Part shown: one piece after another, positions 1 through 12,478 of the stretch
Numbering within the stretch: position 1 is the first letter of the stretch
Layout of the letters: each line of letters opens with the position of its first letter
DNA from: Chrysomallon squamiferum
Taxonomy: Eukaryota; Mollusca; Gastropoda; Neomphalida; Peltospiridae
Direction of reading: 5' to 3'
Assembly (NCBI GenBank): GCA_012295275.1
Contig: CM022678.1
Location: forward strand, 7,548,559 to 7,561,058
DNA: 12,500 bases
Notes under the pieces: model-generated
The model's database searches: none
The model's input: only the letters and a program-made list of their open reading frames with translations
What the model was told of the DNA's origin: nothing
Position numbers and translations under genes: made by a program

Positions 1-177
1 CCGTTAACTTGTGATTATTATTACGACCCATGTGATGCAAGCTGTATATCTCATTTCACTGTCAACTGCAACACGTTTGAAAGCATACTGACAACTCCGT
101 TGAATTATTCATATCTCTGCTACAGCGTTACGGGTATTAACAATAGTAAGATAATCCGAAGTTGCGCACGAAACTAA
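1..177 (+). CDS. Possible 3' exon of a small cysteine-rich protein (partial, unrecognised)
   Basis: Frame 1 is open from the left edge for 58 codons to TAA at 175-177. It encodes a polar, cysteine-rich segment with seven Cys, beginning PLTCDYYYDPCDASCISHF and ending NNSKIIRSCARN. Cysteine density and the absence of low-complexity codons differ sharply from the neighbouring DNA. The spacing and the ending IIRSC recall secreted disulphide-rich domains such as Ly6/quiver-type three-finger proteins. That resemblance is loose, and the C-terminal cysteines expected of that fold are missing. It could be a real last exon, a decayed exon or chance. There is no start codon inside the window. Confidence 0.33.
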   Translation, partial: PLTCDYYYDPCDASCISHFTVNCNTFESILTTPLNYSYLCYSVTGINNSKIIRSCARN

Positions 178-541
178 GGCTATATCAGATATATCTAGAA
201 TATGTGCTTGAACCAAGAATGACTAAACACTTGAGTTAATACTAAACCAAAACTTCCTGATACTCCGGCGGAATCCACTACCTTATTATCATCGAAATAA
301 CAAAAATACCTTTCAGTAATAGAACGTATACATTTTTGTGTTTGTCCATGTATAGATACAGATATTGTGTATCTTAGATGTTGTTTTATTTCAACAACAG
401 AACAACATTTACATTAATAACAATAATAATAATAATAATAATAAAAAATTTGCATCTGTAGAAAAATAGATGTAAAATATTGATTGCTGCTTTGGAAAAA
501 AAATTATTTTTATGCTGTTATAGTAGTAGCAGTAATAATAA

Positions 542-572
<31 letters not shown>

Positions 573-1825
573 ATGATGATGAAAATAACTATAATAATAA
601 TCATGATATGTGTCACTTTTATCAACAGACAAATTGAAGTAACACAATCTCTTTTTTTTAAACTTTTCTTTAGCTATTTTTTTTGTTTTGTTTGTTTGTT
701 TCTTGTCGTAATAGATCTGTTTTTTGGGGACTTTTTTTTTTTTTTTTTTTTAGGAAACCAGTCAATAACATAATATTACATCATGCAGTAAATACGATTC
801 CTAATTGCGTAATGGATCGTTGATCAGTCCTACCCATTTCCCAACATATCCTGTGTACTTTGATCTGGCTAACAAACGCTATGGTGGTTTCATGTTATGG
901 TTATTTTTAAAGTTTTTTTTTTTTTTTTTTTTTTAGTCACTGAAACCCTATCAGCTCTTCTATTGCTGTTTGTCATTGTATTTTGAAGCGAAATTATTAG
1001 AGGCAAGAGAATTTTGTTGTTGTGGCATTTCGTCCGTGTGTGTGTGTGATGTTTATGTGTGTGTGCTTTTCATTTCACTTCCATTATTATTATTGTTGTT
1101 GTTGTTGTTGTTGTTGTTAATTCAGAGGGGTGTTTGTTTGTTTGGGGTTTTTCTTTTTCGTTCTATGGTAAACAATACAAAAGTAAACTTCAGTTAATTA
1201 CTCTGTCAGGTATTACTATTAAGGGTCTGATCTAGAATTATGAGGCTACAACTAATCGAGTTATATATAAAAAATAACATTACGAGATGTGATGAAACAG
1301 CAGACCTACATTTCGTACATTCGTGAGTCGATAATTAGATCAATCAGGCGCTATAGATCAATCAGTACAATTACAAAATAAAATAAAATAAAATAAAATA
1401 AAATAAAATAAAATAATAATAAAATAAAAGAAAAGAATAATAAGAAGAAGATTTAAAACAAATAACAATTATTAGAGATTTAAAAATAAAAAAATAAAAA
1501 AAAGTAGTGAAGAAAAATCGCTTTAACTGCAATTCACACATTCTCCTTTCAACTCGTATTAAATAACAATAAAAAAACAACAAACATTAACGTCCTATGT
1601 TAGAACAAGCGCCCCTGGGCACACATCTCACCGCAATGTCTGACAGCCACGGTAATGAACGAGCCTAGAGGGGACATAGGCCAAATGCGGTTTGGTTTCA
1701 AAGAAACTTCAATACTGCGTGGTCATAATTTTACTATAAAAAACATGCACGAAGTTGCTGCTCGACATTATTCAGTCGAATTTTTTTTTTTTTTGCACTT
1801 ACCTCCTTCATAATGATTTACCGTC

Positions 1826-1864
<39 letters not shown>

Positions 1865-2052
1865 GTGCCTTTTAGGATCGTGTAAATAATATTAATTATC
1901 GTAATTTATTAGACGGAAATCATTCTTGAATGAGTGTGTGTGTGTGTATGTATGTAAAATAAATACTGTTACCTACCAGACAATAATCAGCTTAGCAGTG
2001 TTTATATCTTATATCTTTCATTAAAATCTTTAAAAATTGCATTACTTTTAAA

Positions 2053-2083
<31 letters not shown>

Positions 2084-3174
2084 GTTTTATTGGTATATAT
2101 TAATCAAACTAAATTTGGGCAGTATAAAAAAATAAATTTTGTCTGCCCAGTTATTCGTTATTAACATCCTTCGATATATATCCAAAGACAACAAAATAAA
2201 AAATAAAATAAAATAAAACCTAAACAATTTTATTAATGAAGTAACCATTTCCCAAAAATAATGAGCAAGAACTTCTGCTGCTGGAAAATTTAAAAAATAA
2301 TAATACAAAAATATTATATATATATATATATGATTCACTCGCTCAAAGAACACAGCAATTATTATGATGGCCACTCTTTTAAGATTAAACAACAAAAAAG
2401 AATCAGGTATTATAAATAACCCATAATAATGAGAACGTTTAGAAAACGTAAAATAATCAGTGGAAAGACAACTCTGTTTAAAGTTTCCCAAATTTGTATG
2501 AAAGGTATTCACTGCCCTTGAAAAGAAACAAACATCCTTTTTGAATTATTTATCTTCTTTACTGACAGCACATCAGTACTTTCATATACCAAAAGGACAA
2601 CATTCAAATTTTGATAATGATCAATTTTTAGAAGGTAACTGACACTTTTTCATCCAGAATAAATCATAATTAATGTTGTTTCTAACAGCAAAGACAACAA
2701 AACAGAGTCTTTGATAAAATAAAAACATCAACAGTAAGCTACTAGATAGATTGGGAATCAGCCCAATAAATTATCTTTCAGCTGTTTGCTGATAAACCAT
2801 CACTGGCATCTGTCTAGAAAACAGAATAACTGTTGCAGTTTTTTTGTATACATAAGTCAATTAATATATAAGTATTTAATAGATAAGTATTTAGATAGAT
2901 TGATTTTGTGGCTATAGCAATTTAGCATCAAGTACCTATTGTTAAATATGCATTTTTTAAATTATTATTCGTGAATATCTGCATTATGTAAAGAAGAGAC
3001 TAACACACCAAAACAGTTATTTCTCCTTTGTTTGTTTTAAATTTATATCTCTCGTATAAGCTTCTATAAATGAACTGAACAAAGTGCTGAGGTGACATTC
3101 TCAGATGTATGTTCTCAGACAGATGTATTTATGAATGTCCAGCTTCATTCATTCAAATGTTTTAAAAACTCGTC

Positions 3175-3180
3175 TTTATT
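3175..3180 (-). terminator. Candidate C1D polyadenylation signal (AATAAA)
   Basis: This is the first canonical AATAAA on the minus strand downstream of the C1D stop, about 210 nt away. That distance is reasonable for a 3' UTR. AATAAA is frequent by chance in DNA this AT-rich, so confidence is limited. Confidence 0.35.
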
Positions 3181-3341
3181 TTGTGTTCTTCATTCTTTTC
3201 CTCTACTGCCACAGATATATTTTTAACATCAATGATCATCACAACTCAAAATATCAACTTTGCTGAGATGATGCTTCTAGTGTTGTAATCATCATCATCA
3301 ATCATTGTTCATTAGCATCATCAGAAATGTTATCTGTCAAT

Positions 3342-3347
3342 TTTAAT
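3342..3347 (-). terminator. Candidate C1D polyadenylation signal (ATTAAA)
   Basis: ATTAAA on the minus strand lies about 45 nt after the C1D stop codon. It is a common variant poly(A) signal. A canonical AATAAA lies further on, at 3175-3180. Which one is used cannot be told from sequence. Confidence 0.3.
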
Positions 3348-3390
3348 CAGAAATTTCTAAGAAATATCCATTTCCTAGAATCCAGTACAA

Positions 3391-3455
3391 TTATGGTGGC
3401 GCTTTTCTTTTCTTCCCAGCTTTCGGACTAGGATCCTGGTTATCTGTGGACTTCT
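3391..3455 (-). CDS. C1D: C1D exon 5 (residues 133-153 and stop)
   Basis: The acceptor is TTGTTTTTCAG. The phase-1 junction rebuilds Glu133, and a lysine/proline-rich tail ends in GKKRKAPP and TAA. Animal C1D proteins also end in a short lysine-rich, poorly conserved tail, so position, phase and composition all fit. The longer open frame running through this exon upstream is intron with TA/AC microsatellite and is not coding. Confidence 0.88.
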
Positions 3456-3689
3456 CTGAAAAACAAAATTAAAATCATGTAATTTATTTAAAGAAAGAAA
3501 ATCTTGCTTTAATTGTATAATGTATATAAATAAAACTGGTCTAATAACAGCTCTTTGAGATCCAAAGTGTTCTTGGTACAGTGCTGTCTGGAATATTTTT
3601 GCACTCAAGAAACCATTACAAATTAGGACACACACACACACACACACATATATATATTTATATATATACAGATAGGTAGATATACAAAC

Positions 3690-3722
<33 letters not shown>

Positions 3723-4889
3723 GATATAGATATATATATATATATATACAGATAGATAGATATATAGATATACATATAGATTATACATATATATAGATAT
3801 ACATATATATATATAGAGATATACAAATATATATATATATATATAGTAAGTAATACATGACCCAATATGATACTGAGGTAAGTAAGTTTCTATACTCTTG
3901 TGTCTAATTATTGATGTTAAAAACAATAAAAAGTAACAGAAAAAATAATAATTAATAAATAAATAAAAATAACAATATTACCAAGATAAAGGTTGTATTC
4001 AATTATCTAATGTTTCTGGTCAGAGGTGGATGCATTGCTAAGTGAAATAAAATGAGATGAAGATGATCTTGTAGTTAAAGCTAGAGTTACATTGATGGAT
4101 ATCAAGTTCAGAAAATAAATGTGTCATTTTGCCAGCAAAGACTCTTTACATGGATAAAATTGTCTAAAAATGTTTATTCAAACTGCTGTGGTGACAACTT
4201 TCTTAAATGCAAAAACACATAATATTCAAGAATAGTTTAACAATTCACAATATTTTGACGAACTTCAATATTTTTACCAAGTTCTGGTACATATTAGTTT
4301 GGCATATCATAACACATATCATGTTCAATTTTGTTTTCATCAAAATAATGTCTATATCAATTTCGATCTATCTATCTATCTCTATCTGTATCTGTATCTA
4401 TATACATACAGACACACACATTTTATATGACAGCATGAATTCATGACATTTTTATTGGCCTGGTTTTTAAAAATCATAAAATTTCAGATAACATTATTAA
4501 ATAACAATTAGGCTGTGTTTTTGTCACTATACTAACATCAGTACTAAATCATATTTTAGTATTACAGTAAAGAGACTGATGCTACATGATACCTGGCTGA
4601 TACAGTAATTAATTAATTTACCTTGTTCGTTCTTCTTATGAGCTGCTTGCCACAAAGCATTTTTAACAAATCTCTTGGCAGCAGGCTTGTCCAGTTTTGG
4701 TGCATTTTCTTTCTCTTGTATTTCTTTTACACGTTTCATGTAACTTCTTATTCTTTCCTGAATAAAAATAATTAATAAATAAATTTATTAAAAAATAAAA
4801 TAAAAATATCCAGGCTTTGAGTTATTGTTGTACTACAGAAAGCTATTCTCATGCACTTTGAATGTGAGTGTTTCTGAGTTTTATATAGT

Positions 4890-4940
<51 letters not shown>

Positions 4941-6859
4941 TGTATATGTGTATGTGTAAATTTTGATCATCAATTTTTATTTTTTTGGACAAGGTAAATG
5001 ACAAATCACTATCTAGATTAAATTTTAGTGAAAGCATAAACATGATTTAATTAAATTTAACTTGCAAAAGAAACTACAGAGACTTAATTAAAAAGAAAAG
5101 GATCTTAATTTTCCATAACCAGAGTTTCATATTAAATGAGTGATAGAAACTGGTTGAAATGAAATGTTAGATCAAATACTGTTCCCAAGAGTGACACATT
5201 TCTCTTTTATGAGATAATCAAAATATAAAAATGGTAGAAACTATTCCCAGTTTATAACAAATAATTTATTTTAAATAACATTCTAATAACTAATAACTGA
5301 TCTATCTGCCCAATGACAATATTCTATTTCTATGCAGTCTTTTCATTATTTTTATCTAGAAGAAATAGTATTAATAATGATTGTTATCATTATCATTTTT
5401 ATTATTTTCATTACCATCATTATTATTAGTATTAGTGATTAAACATCCTAACCTATGTTTTATGTAACAATGATGTGAAGGAAAGGTTATATTCTTTCCA
5501 TCATTCTATGTGCCAACCAATACTGAATACAGCTTACAAATAAAAAGATATCTTAGATAGGAGGAACCATATAGAATACCATACATTTATTGAAAGGACA
5601 TGATGAGGAAATAATGGCAGCATCATGGATTTACTGAATCTACAATAATCATACAACTCCACCAATGAACTACAGAATATTGTACTAGTTCTATTAACTA
5701 AGCTAACAAAAATAATTTTACTAGTTCTGTTAACAAAGATAATAAAAATATCTACAATAATCAAAAACTCCATTTTTGTACCAGTTCTGTTAACAAAGAT
5801 TTGACTGAACATGTTCTATTAACTAAGCTAACAAAAATAATTTTACCAGTTCCTGTTTGACTGCATGTTCTTTAGGGTTCACACCACACACATTAAGATA
5901 CACTGAAAACAAAACAATAACAACTAAACCTAATAATTATTAAGAAAATGTATTTATGATGTGAAGAAAGTTATAACGTTTTTGGTTATCAAAACTGTAA
6001 TTATAAATCCAATTTCATGAGATAAAATAAATTTTAATAAGAAATCATTTGACATTTAATTTGAATGACTAGCCACTAGGCCATTTTTATTTCTTGACAC
6101 CAAAGATGTTTATTAGTTTTACACACACACACACAAGCTTACACTTATATATTATATAAATATATGTGTGTGTGTGTGTGTTAATACATATAACCTCAAA
6201 CATAAAAAGAACAATATAATCATTATATAATGATGGCAATATTTATAGATATAAATATGTAGACAGAGTGATATACAGAGATATAAAGATATGAAAACCA
6301 TTCTCAGGACTAATAGATATTTAATTATTATTATTATTATTATTATATATATATATATCAGCCCACCGAAGGAAAAAAAATCATCAAGAAAAGTCAAAAC
6401 AGATTATTACCGTAGCAACTTTAGTAAAATTAGCAAGTCACAGAAGTCTGTCTATGAATTATAACAGGACAGTGCCAAAAAGAAGACTGGATCATTACTC
6501 ATTAAACATCATCAGTACTCAGTACCTGTATGAGATACTAAGCTATACACTACTGCTTAACTATCTGTTAGTCTTTTATAATTATTTTTTTAAATTATTT
6601 TTTTTAAAGCACAGAAGCAAGCTGTGGTACAATCTGACTATTTAATAAAATTCCCAATGGAATCCTAAAGATTTAAAAATTTTTTAGTAATCCTGTAAAC
6701 TTACTCCAAAATAAAGAATTTATTGTGTATGCAGTAACAAGCTCCATTTTCCCCAGGTCTAATGGTTTTAACTGAAATAAGAAACAAAATGTTTGTTATT
6801 ATAATTTATATCTAGCAATAATATTAATAATTTTGTAACCAAAATCTAATTATATATCT

Positions 6860-6930
<71 letters not shown>

Positions 6931-7324
6931 AATAAACCATAGTAATTATTATACAATACTGAATATATATATCATAATCATTCATTAATATTACTTATTA
7001 TGATTATAATTTATATCATATTTTAAATTTATATTCAAATACTGCCATTATGTATATATGCGGTCATCGTGCGTATTAAAAGAAAAGCAAACAATTATGA
7101 CATAGAATTAAATATAGTTTAAGATAATCATTCTGTTAAAAGAAATAACAAAAACATATTAAACGAAAACTGGAAAAGTAACTGACATTTTCCGTCAACA
7201 CCGAGTGTGGACATGATATTAGCGGATCTAACGTTGTTTCCAAGTCCGTAAGTGCTTCGTTGAAAGATATAAGTTTATCTTTCATTTCTGCTGGGATTTC
7301 ATCCACGTCATTCGCGTCTGCCAT
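3391..7324 (-). CDS. C1D: C1D nuclear nucleic-acid-binding protein / exosome cofactor, complete five-exon gene
   Basis: Five exons join in frame to a 153-residue protein; coding segments are 7187-7324, 6705-6771, 5847-5902, 4622-4757 and 3391-3455. All five segments align in order with animal C1D (human about 141 residues), a Sas10/Utp3/C1D-family protein. Diagnostic stretches are [13 protein letters not shown] (exon 2), GVNPKEH (residues 75-81), [13 protein letters not shown] (88-100) and RFVKNALW (116-123). A basic KKRK near the C terminus (147-150) could be a nuclear localisation signal. From family knowledge, C1D/Rrp47 binds the exosome exonuclease Rrp6/EXOSC10 and acts in 3' processing of 5.8S rRNA and other nuclear RNAs; the human protein is also reported to activate DNA-PK and bind nuclear corepressors. 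I chose the ATG at 7322-7324 because it has A at -3 and G at +4 and is the first ATG of the frame. All junctions are GT/AG with matching phases 0, 1, 0 and 1. Introns are about 0.4-1.2 kb and filled with microsatellites. Confidence 0.93.
3628..3845. repeat. Compound (AC)n/(TA)n/(GATA)n microsatellite in C1D intron 4
   Basis: A run of CA dinucleotides changes into TA, GATA and ACAT-type repeats over about 220 bp. On the minus strand it reads as artificial IYIYIY frames. It lies 170 bp inside the intron, upstream of the exon 5 acceptor. Confidence 0.95.
4622..4757 (-). CDS. C1D: C1D exon 4 (residues 88-132)
   Basis: The acceptor is TTTTTATTCAG and the donor is CAAG|GTAAAT. The product starts [18 protein letters not shown], continues with [16 protein letters not shown] and ends in a polar basic stretch. 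The [16 protein letters not shown] segment is the most conserved C-terminal part of C1D. The exon ends in phase 1 with the G of Glu133. Confidence 0.93.
4895..4940. repeat. (GT)n microsatellite in C1D intron 3
   Basis: An uninterrupted GT run of about 45 bp lies roughly 140 bp upstream (in transcription direction) of exon 4. On the transcribed RNA it is CA-rich. Confidence 0.95.
5688..5852 (-). repeat. Duplication of the C1D exon 3 end and 5' splice site inside intron 3
   Basis: A 40-nt segment at 5813-5852 covers the last six bases of exon 3 plus 34 bases of intron. It recurs at 5688-5727 with 39 of 40 bases identical. The single difference is the last exon base (CTG|GT becomes CTA|GT). Shorter partial copies of the same unit (core AACAGAACTRGTA) lie between them, around 5779-5795 and 5721-5733. 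Every copy retains a GT at the donor position. Confidence 0.85.
5847..5902 (-). CDS. C1D: C1D exon 3 (residues 69-87)
   Basis: This 56-nt exon lies between acceptor TTTTCAG and donor CTG|GTAAAA. It encodes [18 protein letters not shown], which contains the family signature GVNPKEH. Its last six bases and the donor are duplicated 125 bp downstream in the intron (see repeat at 5688-5852). Confidence 0.92.
6120..6360. repeat. Cluster of short (AC)n, (GT)n, (ATT)n and (TA)n tracts in C1D intron 2
   Basis: AC at about 6120-6135 and GT at about 6165-6181 are complementary and 30 bp apart, so they could form an imperfect hairpin. ATT at about 6323-6345 runs directly into TA to about 6358. No coding signal was seen here. 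Confidence 0.85.
6705..6771 (-). CDS. C1D: C1D exon 2 (residues 47-68 plus one base)
   Basis: The acceptor TTATTTCAG precedes a phase-0 frame reading [19 protein letters not shown], then LFW. This matches the human segment around LDPLEQAKVDLVSAYTLNSM. The donor is TGGA|GTAAGT, close to consensus. The split codon A|TG across intron 2 gives Met69. Confidence 0.93.
6866..6926. repeat. (GA)n microsatellite in C1D intron 1 flank / intron 1
   Basis: An uninterrupted 61-bp GA tract lies in C1D intron 1, about 95 bp upstream of the exon 2 acceptor in the direction of transcription. In the transcript it is a long CU polypyrimidine run. Confidence 0.96.
7187..7324 (-). CDS. C1D: C1D exon 1 (residues 1-46, start codon)
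   Basis: This exon begins at the ATG and encodes the acidic N terminus and first helix, including [15 protein letters not shown]. It ends after GAAAAT with the donor GTCAGT, which is weaker than consensus; phase 0 is required by exon 2. The same frame continues for about 17 codons into the intron, but the similarity to C1D stops at this donor. The exon end is the least certain boundary of the gene. Confidence 0.85.
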
Positions 7325-7540
7325 AATCGTATGTTCAGATAACAACTTTTGTTATGTTATAAATGCACCACGTTTTCTCAAGACGAAGAAGGAAGTTGGA
7401 TTACGGATGTTTAATGTTTTTGCTACTTAAATTCCTCCATTTCTAGGCAACCCAAGATTTAACTTGTAAAGCTGTTTAATAACATATCAGTAAAATGAAC
7501 TGTAATTATGATTGTTCGGTTTGCCAGCTGAAATTCGCAC
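7325..7540 (-). promoter_or_regulatory. Probable C1D 5' UTR and promoter region
   Basis: This interval between the start codon and the first microsatellite is more complex in sequence than the surrounding DNA. It contains an ACGAAGAAGGAAGTTGG stretch near 7382-7398 with an ETS-type GGAAGT core. ETS sites are common in promoters of housekeeping genes such as exosome factors. The transcription start cannot be placed from sequence. Confidence 0.35.

Positions 7541-7588
<48 letters not shown>
7541..7588. repeat. (TAA)n microsatellite upstream of C1D
   Basis: A perfect 48-bp trinucleotide run lies 217 bp upstream of the C1D start codon. The 7325-7540 interval between them is the likely C1D promoter and 5' UTR. 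It has no TATA box that I can see, and includes a GGAAGT core (ETS-like, near 7391) that could only be suggestive. Confidence 0.93.
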
Positions 7589-7594
<6 letters not shown>

Positions 7595-7870
7595 GAAAGA
7601 AATGAAAAAGAACTGAAACAATGATTATAAAAACAACAAGAACTATAAAGGATGTAAGTGAATAAAAATAAATATAAATATAAGAAAAATCAAATATACC
7701 AGCCTTTATTTAAATTAACTAATCTCACGAAATGTTTCAACTAATAAAATAAAATGTTGATTATAAAATATATAATTTTATCTCACTGGACAGAAGAACG
7801 GCTGTAAAACTAAATACACACACAAGAAAACACACGGAAAACAAAATAGGAAGTACACCAGAGCAGTTAA

Positions 7871-7990
<120 letters not shown>

Positions 7991-8070
7991 TCACAAACAC
8001 ACACGCACATACACACACACAAAGAAAGCAGTTACTAAATCGATAAGGTGATTTTCCTACGATACAACCT

Positions 8071-8127
8071 TAATAATAATAATAAAATAATAATAATAAT
8101 AATAATAATAAAATAATAATAATAAAT
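8071..8127. repeat. Interrupted (TAA)n microsatellite
   Basis: TAA repeats with a few AAAATAA interruptions, intergenic. Same motif family as the tract at 7541-7588. Confidence 0.93.
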
Positions 8128-8256
8128 AACCTAATTAGTACACTAATTAGTAGCATACCAAACATTCATTTCACTTATCAGTATAAACGATTTGTTTCTA
8201 AATTAGAGTTAATTCCCTTTAACAATCATCTGTCATTTTTACATTGTCTTATAACG

Positions 8257-8281
8257 TGACGTCAATAATGATTTGACGTCA
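8257..8281. promoter_or_regulatory. Two perfect cAMP-response elements (TGACGTCA) 17 bp apart
   Basis: The palindrome TGACGTCA occurs at 8257-8264 and again at 8274-8281. This full site is bound by CREB/ATF bZIP dimers in animals. Two perfect copies within 25 bp are unlikely by chance in such AT-rich DNA and suggest a promoter or enhancer. A donor-like TTCG|GTGAGT follows at 8346. No TATA box is obvious. Target gene and strand are unknown: a plus-strand transcript starting here, or a distal C1D element, are both possible. Confidence 0.45.
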
Positions 8282-8543
8282 TGTGACTGACCAAAGTTTT
8301 GGATATCGTGTCGTTTGGATGTATTTGTGTAGCTTGCTGTATTCGGTGAGTTTTAAGCTTTTATAATATACACGTATACAAAAACCACGCTCAAAAATTC
8401 ACAAATTCATTCATCCTTACTAACTGATTTCTTTCGTTCAATGTGCTATATGAAATTTTATGTAAGGAAGCATCAGATTTGTTAAAAATCTGAAGATATA
8501 TTTATATTATGTTACTCATAGATCCATTATAAATAATAATATC

Positions 8544-8546
<3 letters not shown>

Positions 8547-8582
<36 letters not shown>
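8547..8582. repeat. (CA)n microsatellite
   Basis: A 36-bp CA tract is followed by degenerate CA/TA-rich and then GT-rich DNA up to about 8730. Intergenic, with no gene seen. Confidence 0.94.
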
Positions 8583-8583
<1 letters not shown>

Positions 8584-9006
8584 CACGCAGGAATACATAC
8601 ACTCACACATACATATACATGTAGATTGCGAACATTTGTTTATTTATGAGTGTGTGTCTATGTATGTGTTTTATATGTATATGTTTGTTTATAGCTGTAT
8701 GTGTATGTGTGTGTATAGGTGTTTGTGTTTATTTTTCTCGCATTTTCTGCAAATGATTGTTTCAGACATTGACTGAAAGACGTAAATTCACACCTACATT
8801 ATGTGGAAACGCAGACACATATATAAAAAATACATACATATAGAATGACAGCCAAGTAGGTAGATCGATTTGTTTTGGTGTGGGTGTTTGTATGTGAGTT
8901 TGTATGGGTGCGCATGTTTGTGTGCACGTGCGCATTATTCACAAACTGGAATACAAATTATTTTGAAGGATTATATCCTTTCATTTATAGTCGCACTGCT
9001 TTATAT

Positions 9007-9034
9007 TTTATTTATTTATTTATTTATTTATTTA

Positions 9035-9061
<27 letters not shown>
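9007..9061. repeat. (TTTA)n followed by a 27-bp T run
   Basis: About 30 bp of TTTA units lead into an uninterrupted T run. On the minus strand this is a poly(A) followed by AAAT units and might be the tail of a retroposed element. I could not identify an element body next to it. Confidence 0.9.
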
Positions 9062-9066
<5 letters not shown>

Positions 9067-9547
9067 TAATATAAACAACAACAACTTACTGTAATTTAAA
9101 ATATATTTATTATTGTGTACATACATTTTATTTTACAAATAATAAAATTCACAGATAGAATAACAGTTAAAATTTACTTCGATTGCTTAATCGGTATTTT
9201 TAATTTTATATTTACTAATCCATAAATATAGTTTTACGAATCATGATGTAATTATTCTTCAGTTAACAATGCCATCGCTAGCTTATTTGTTTTGTGTTTT
9301 AAACTACATATTTATTATACATACATTTCGCTTCACCAAACCGTAAATCTACCCCTAAACTAACTTTAATAAAATACACCTTTGTCACTTCAAAAATACA
9401 CAGTAATATTAAACAGTTTGTAATTAACTACTGCTTACTTTTTTCTCTATTTGTCGGTAACAAAAATATTTATGAACGAAATAATCTGAAATTTTCACAT
9501 TCATTTTTCTTCTGTCCGACCGTGATTCCATACCATTCGCAACCATG

Positions 9548-9553
9548 TTTATT
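9548..9553 (-). terminator. Candidate GalNAc-T polyadenylation signal (AATAAA)
   Basis: This is the first canonical AATAAA on the minus strand after the TGA at 9640, about 87 nt downstream. Position fits a short 3' UTR. Further AATAAA copies occur near 9105, so the true site is uncertain. Confidence 0.4.
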
Positions 9554-9639
9554 TCTTCTTCTTTCTATCATCTAACACAGACAACAATGAAATGGGTTTT
9601 TTGTGGGGAGGGGGGGTTCTGATAAATATAATTTCCTTT

Positions 9640-12478
<2,839 letters not shown>

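Larger units (their letters stand above)
178..3390. other. Gene-free AT-rich stretch with simple repeats
   Basis: I see no supportable coding exon here on either strand. It holds simple repeats: (AAT)n 421-443, (AAG)n 542-573, T runs at 732-751, 913-934 and 2053-2079, (TTG)n about 1094-1118, (AAAAT)n about 1376-1413, (GT)n about 1829-1861 and (TA)n about 2314-2331. A GC-richer island lies at 1590-1735. A 141-codon minus-strand frame at 2087-2512 lacks recognisable domains and crosses a TA repeat. The last part (about 3170-3390) is probably C1D 3' UTR and downstream flank. Confidence 0.7.
8282..9639. other. Gene-free interval between candidate promoter and the GalNAc-T stop
   Basis: Apart from the repeats listed separately, this holds no coding frame I can support. 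The part from about 9100 to 9639 is likely GalNAc-T 3' UTR and downstream flank on the minus strand. A G-rich run lies at 9604-9616 just downstream of the stop codon. Confidence 0.6.

Noticed and set aside
480-773. 97-codon plus-strand frame with polylysine and polyphenylalanine
   Set aside because: Composed of (AAG)n and T runs with no complex sequence or homology.
3375-3926. 183-codon minus-strand frame with long IY repeats
   Set aside because: It reads through a TA/GATA microsatellite. The only supported coding part is C1D exon 5 at 3391-3455, and that exon uses a different reading frame.
5534-5812. 92-codon minus-strand frame with repeated VNRT motifs
   Set aside because: The repeated peptide is a by-product of the duplicated splice-donor segment in C1D intron 3, in an intron with no acceptor or phase fit.
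9007-9061. Retroposon poly(A) tail
   Set aside because: The T run and TTTA units could be a tail, but I see no element body or target-site duplication, so no mobile element is called.
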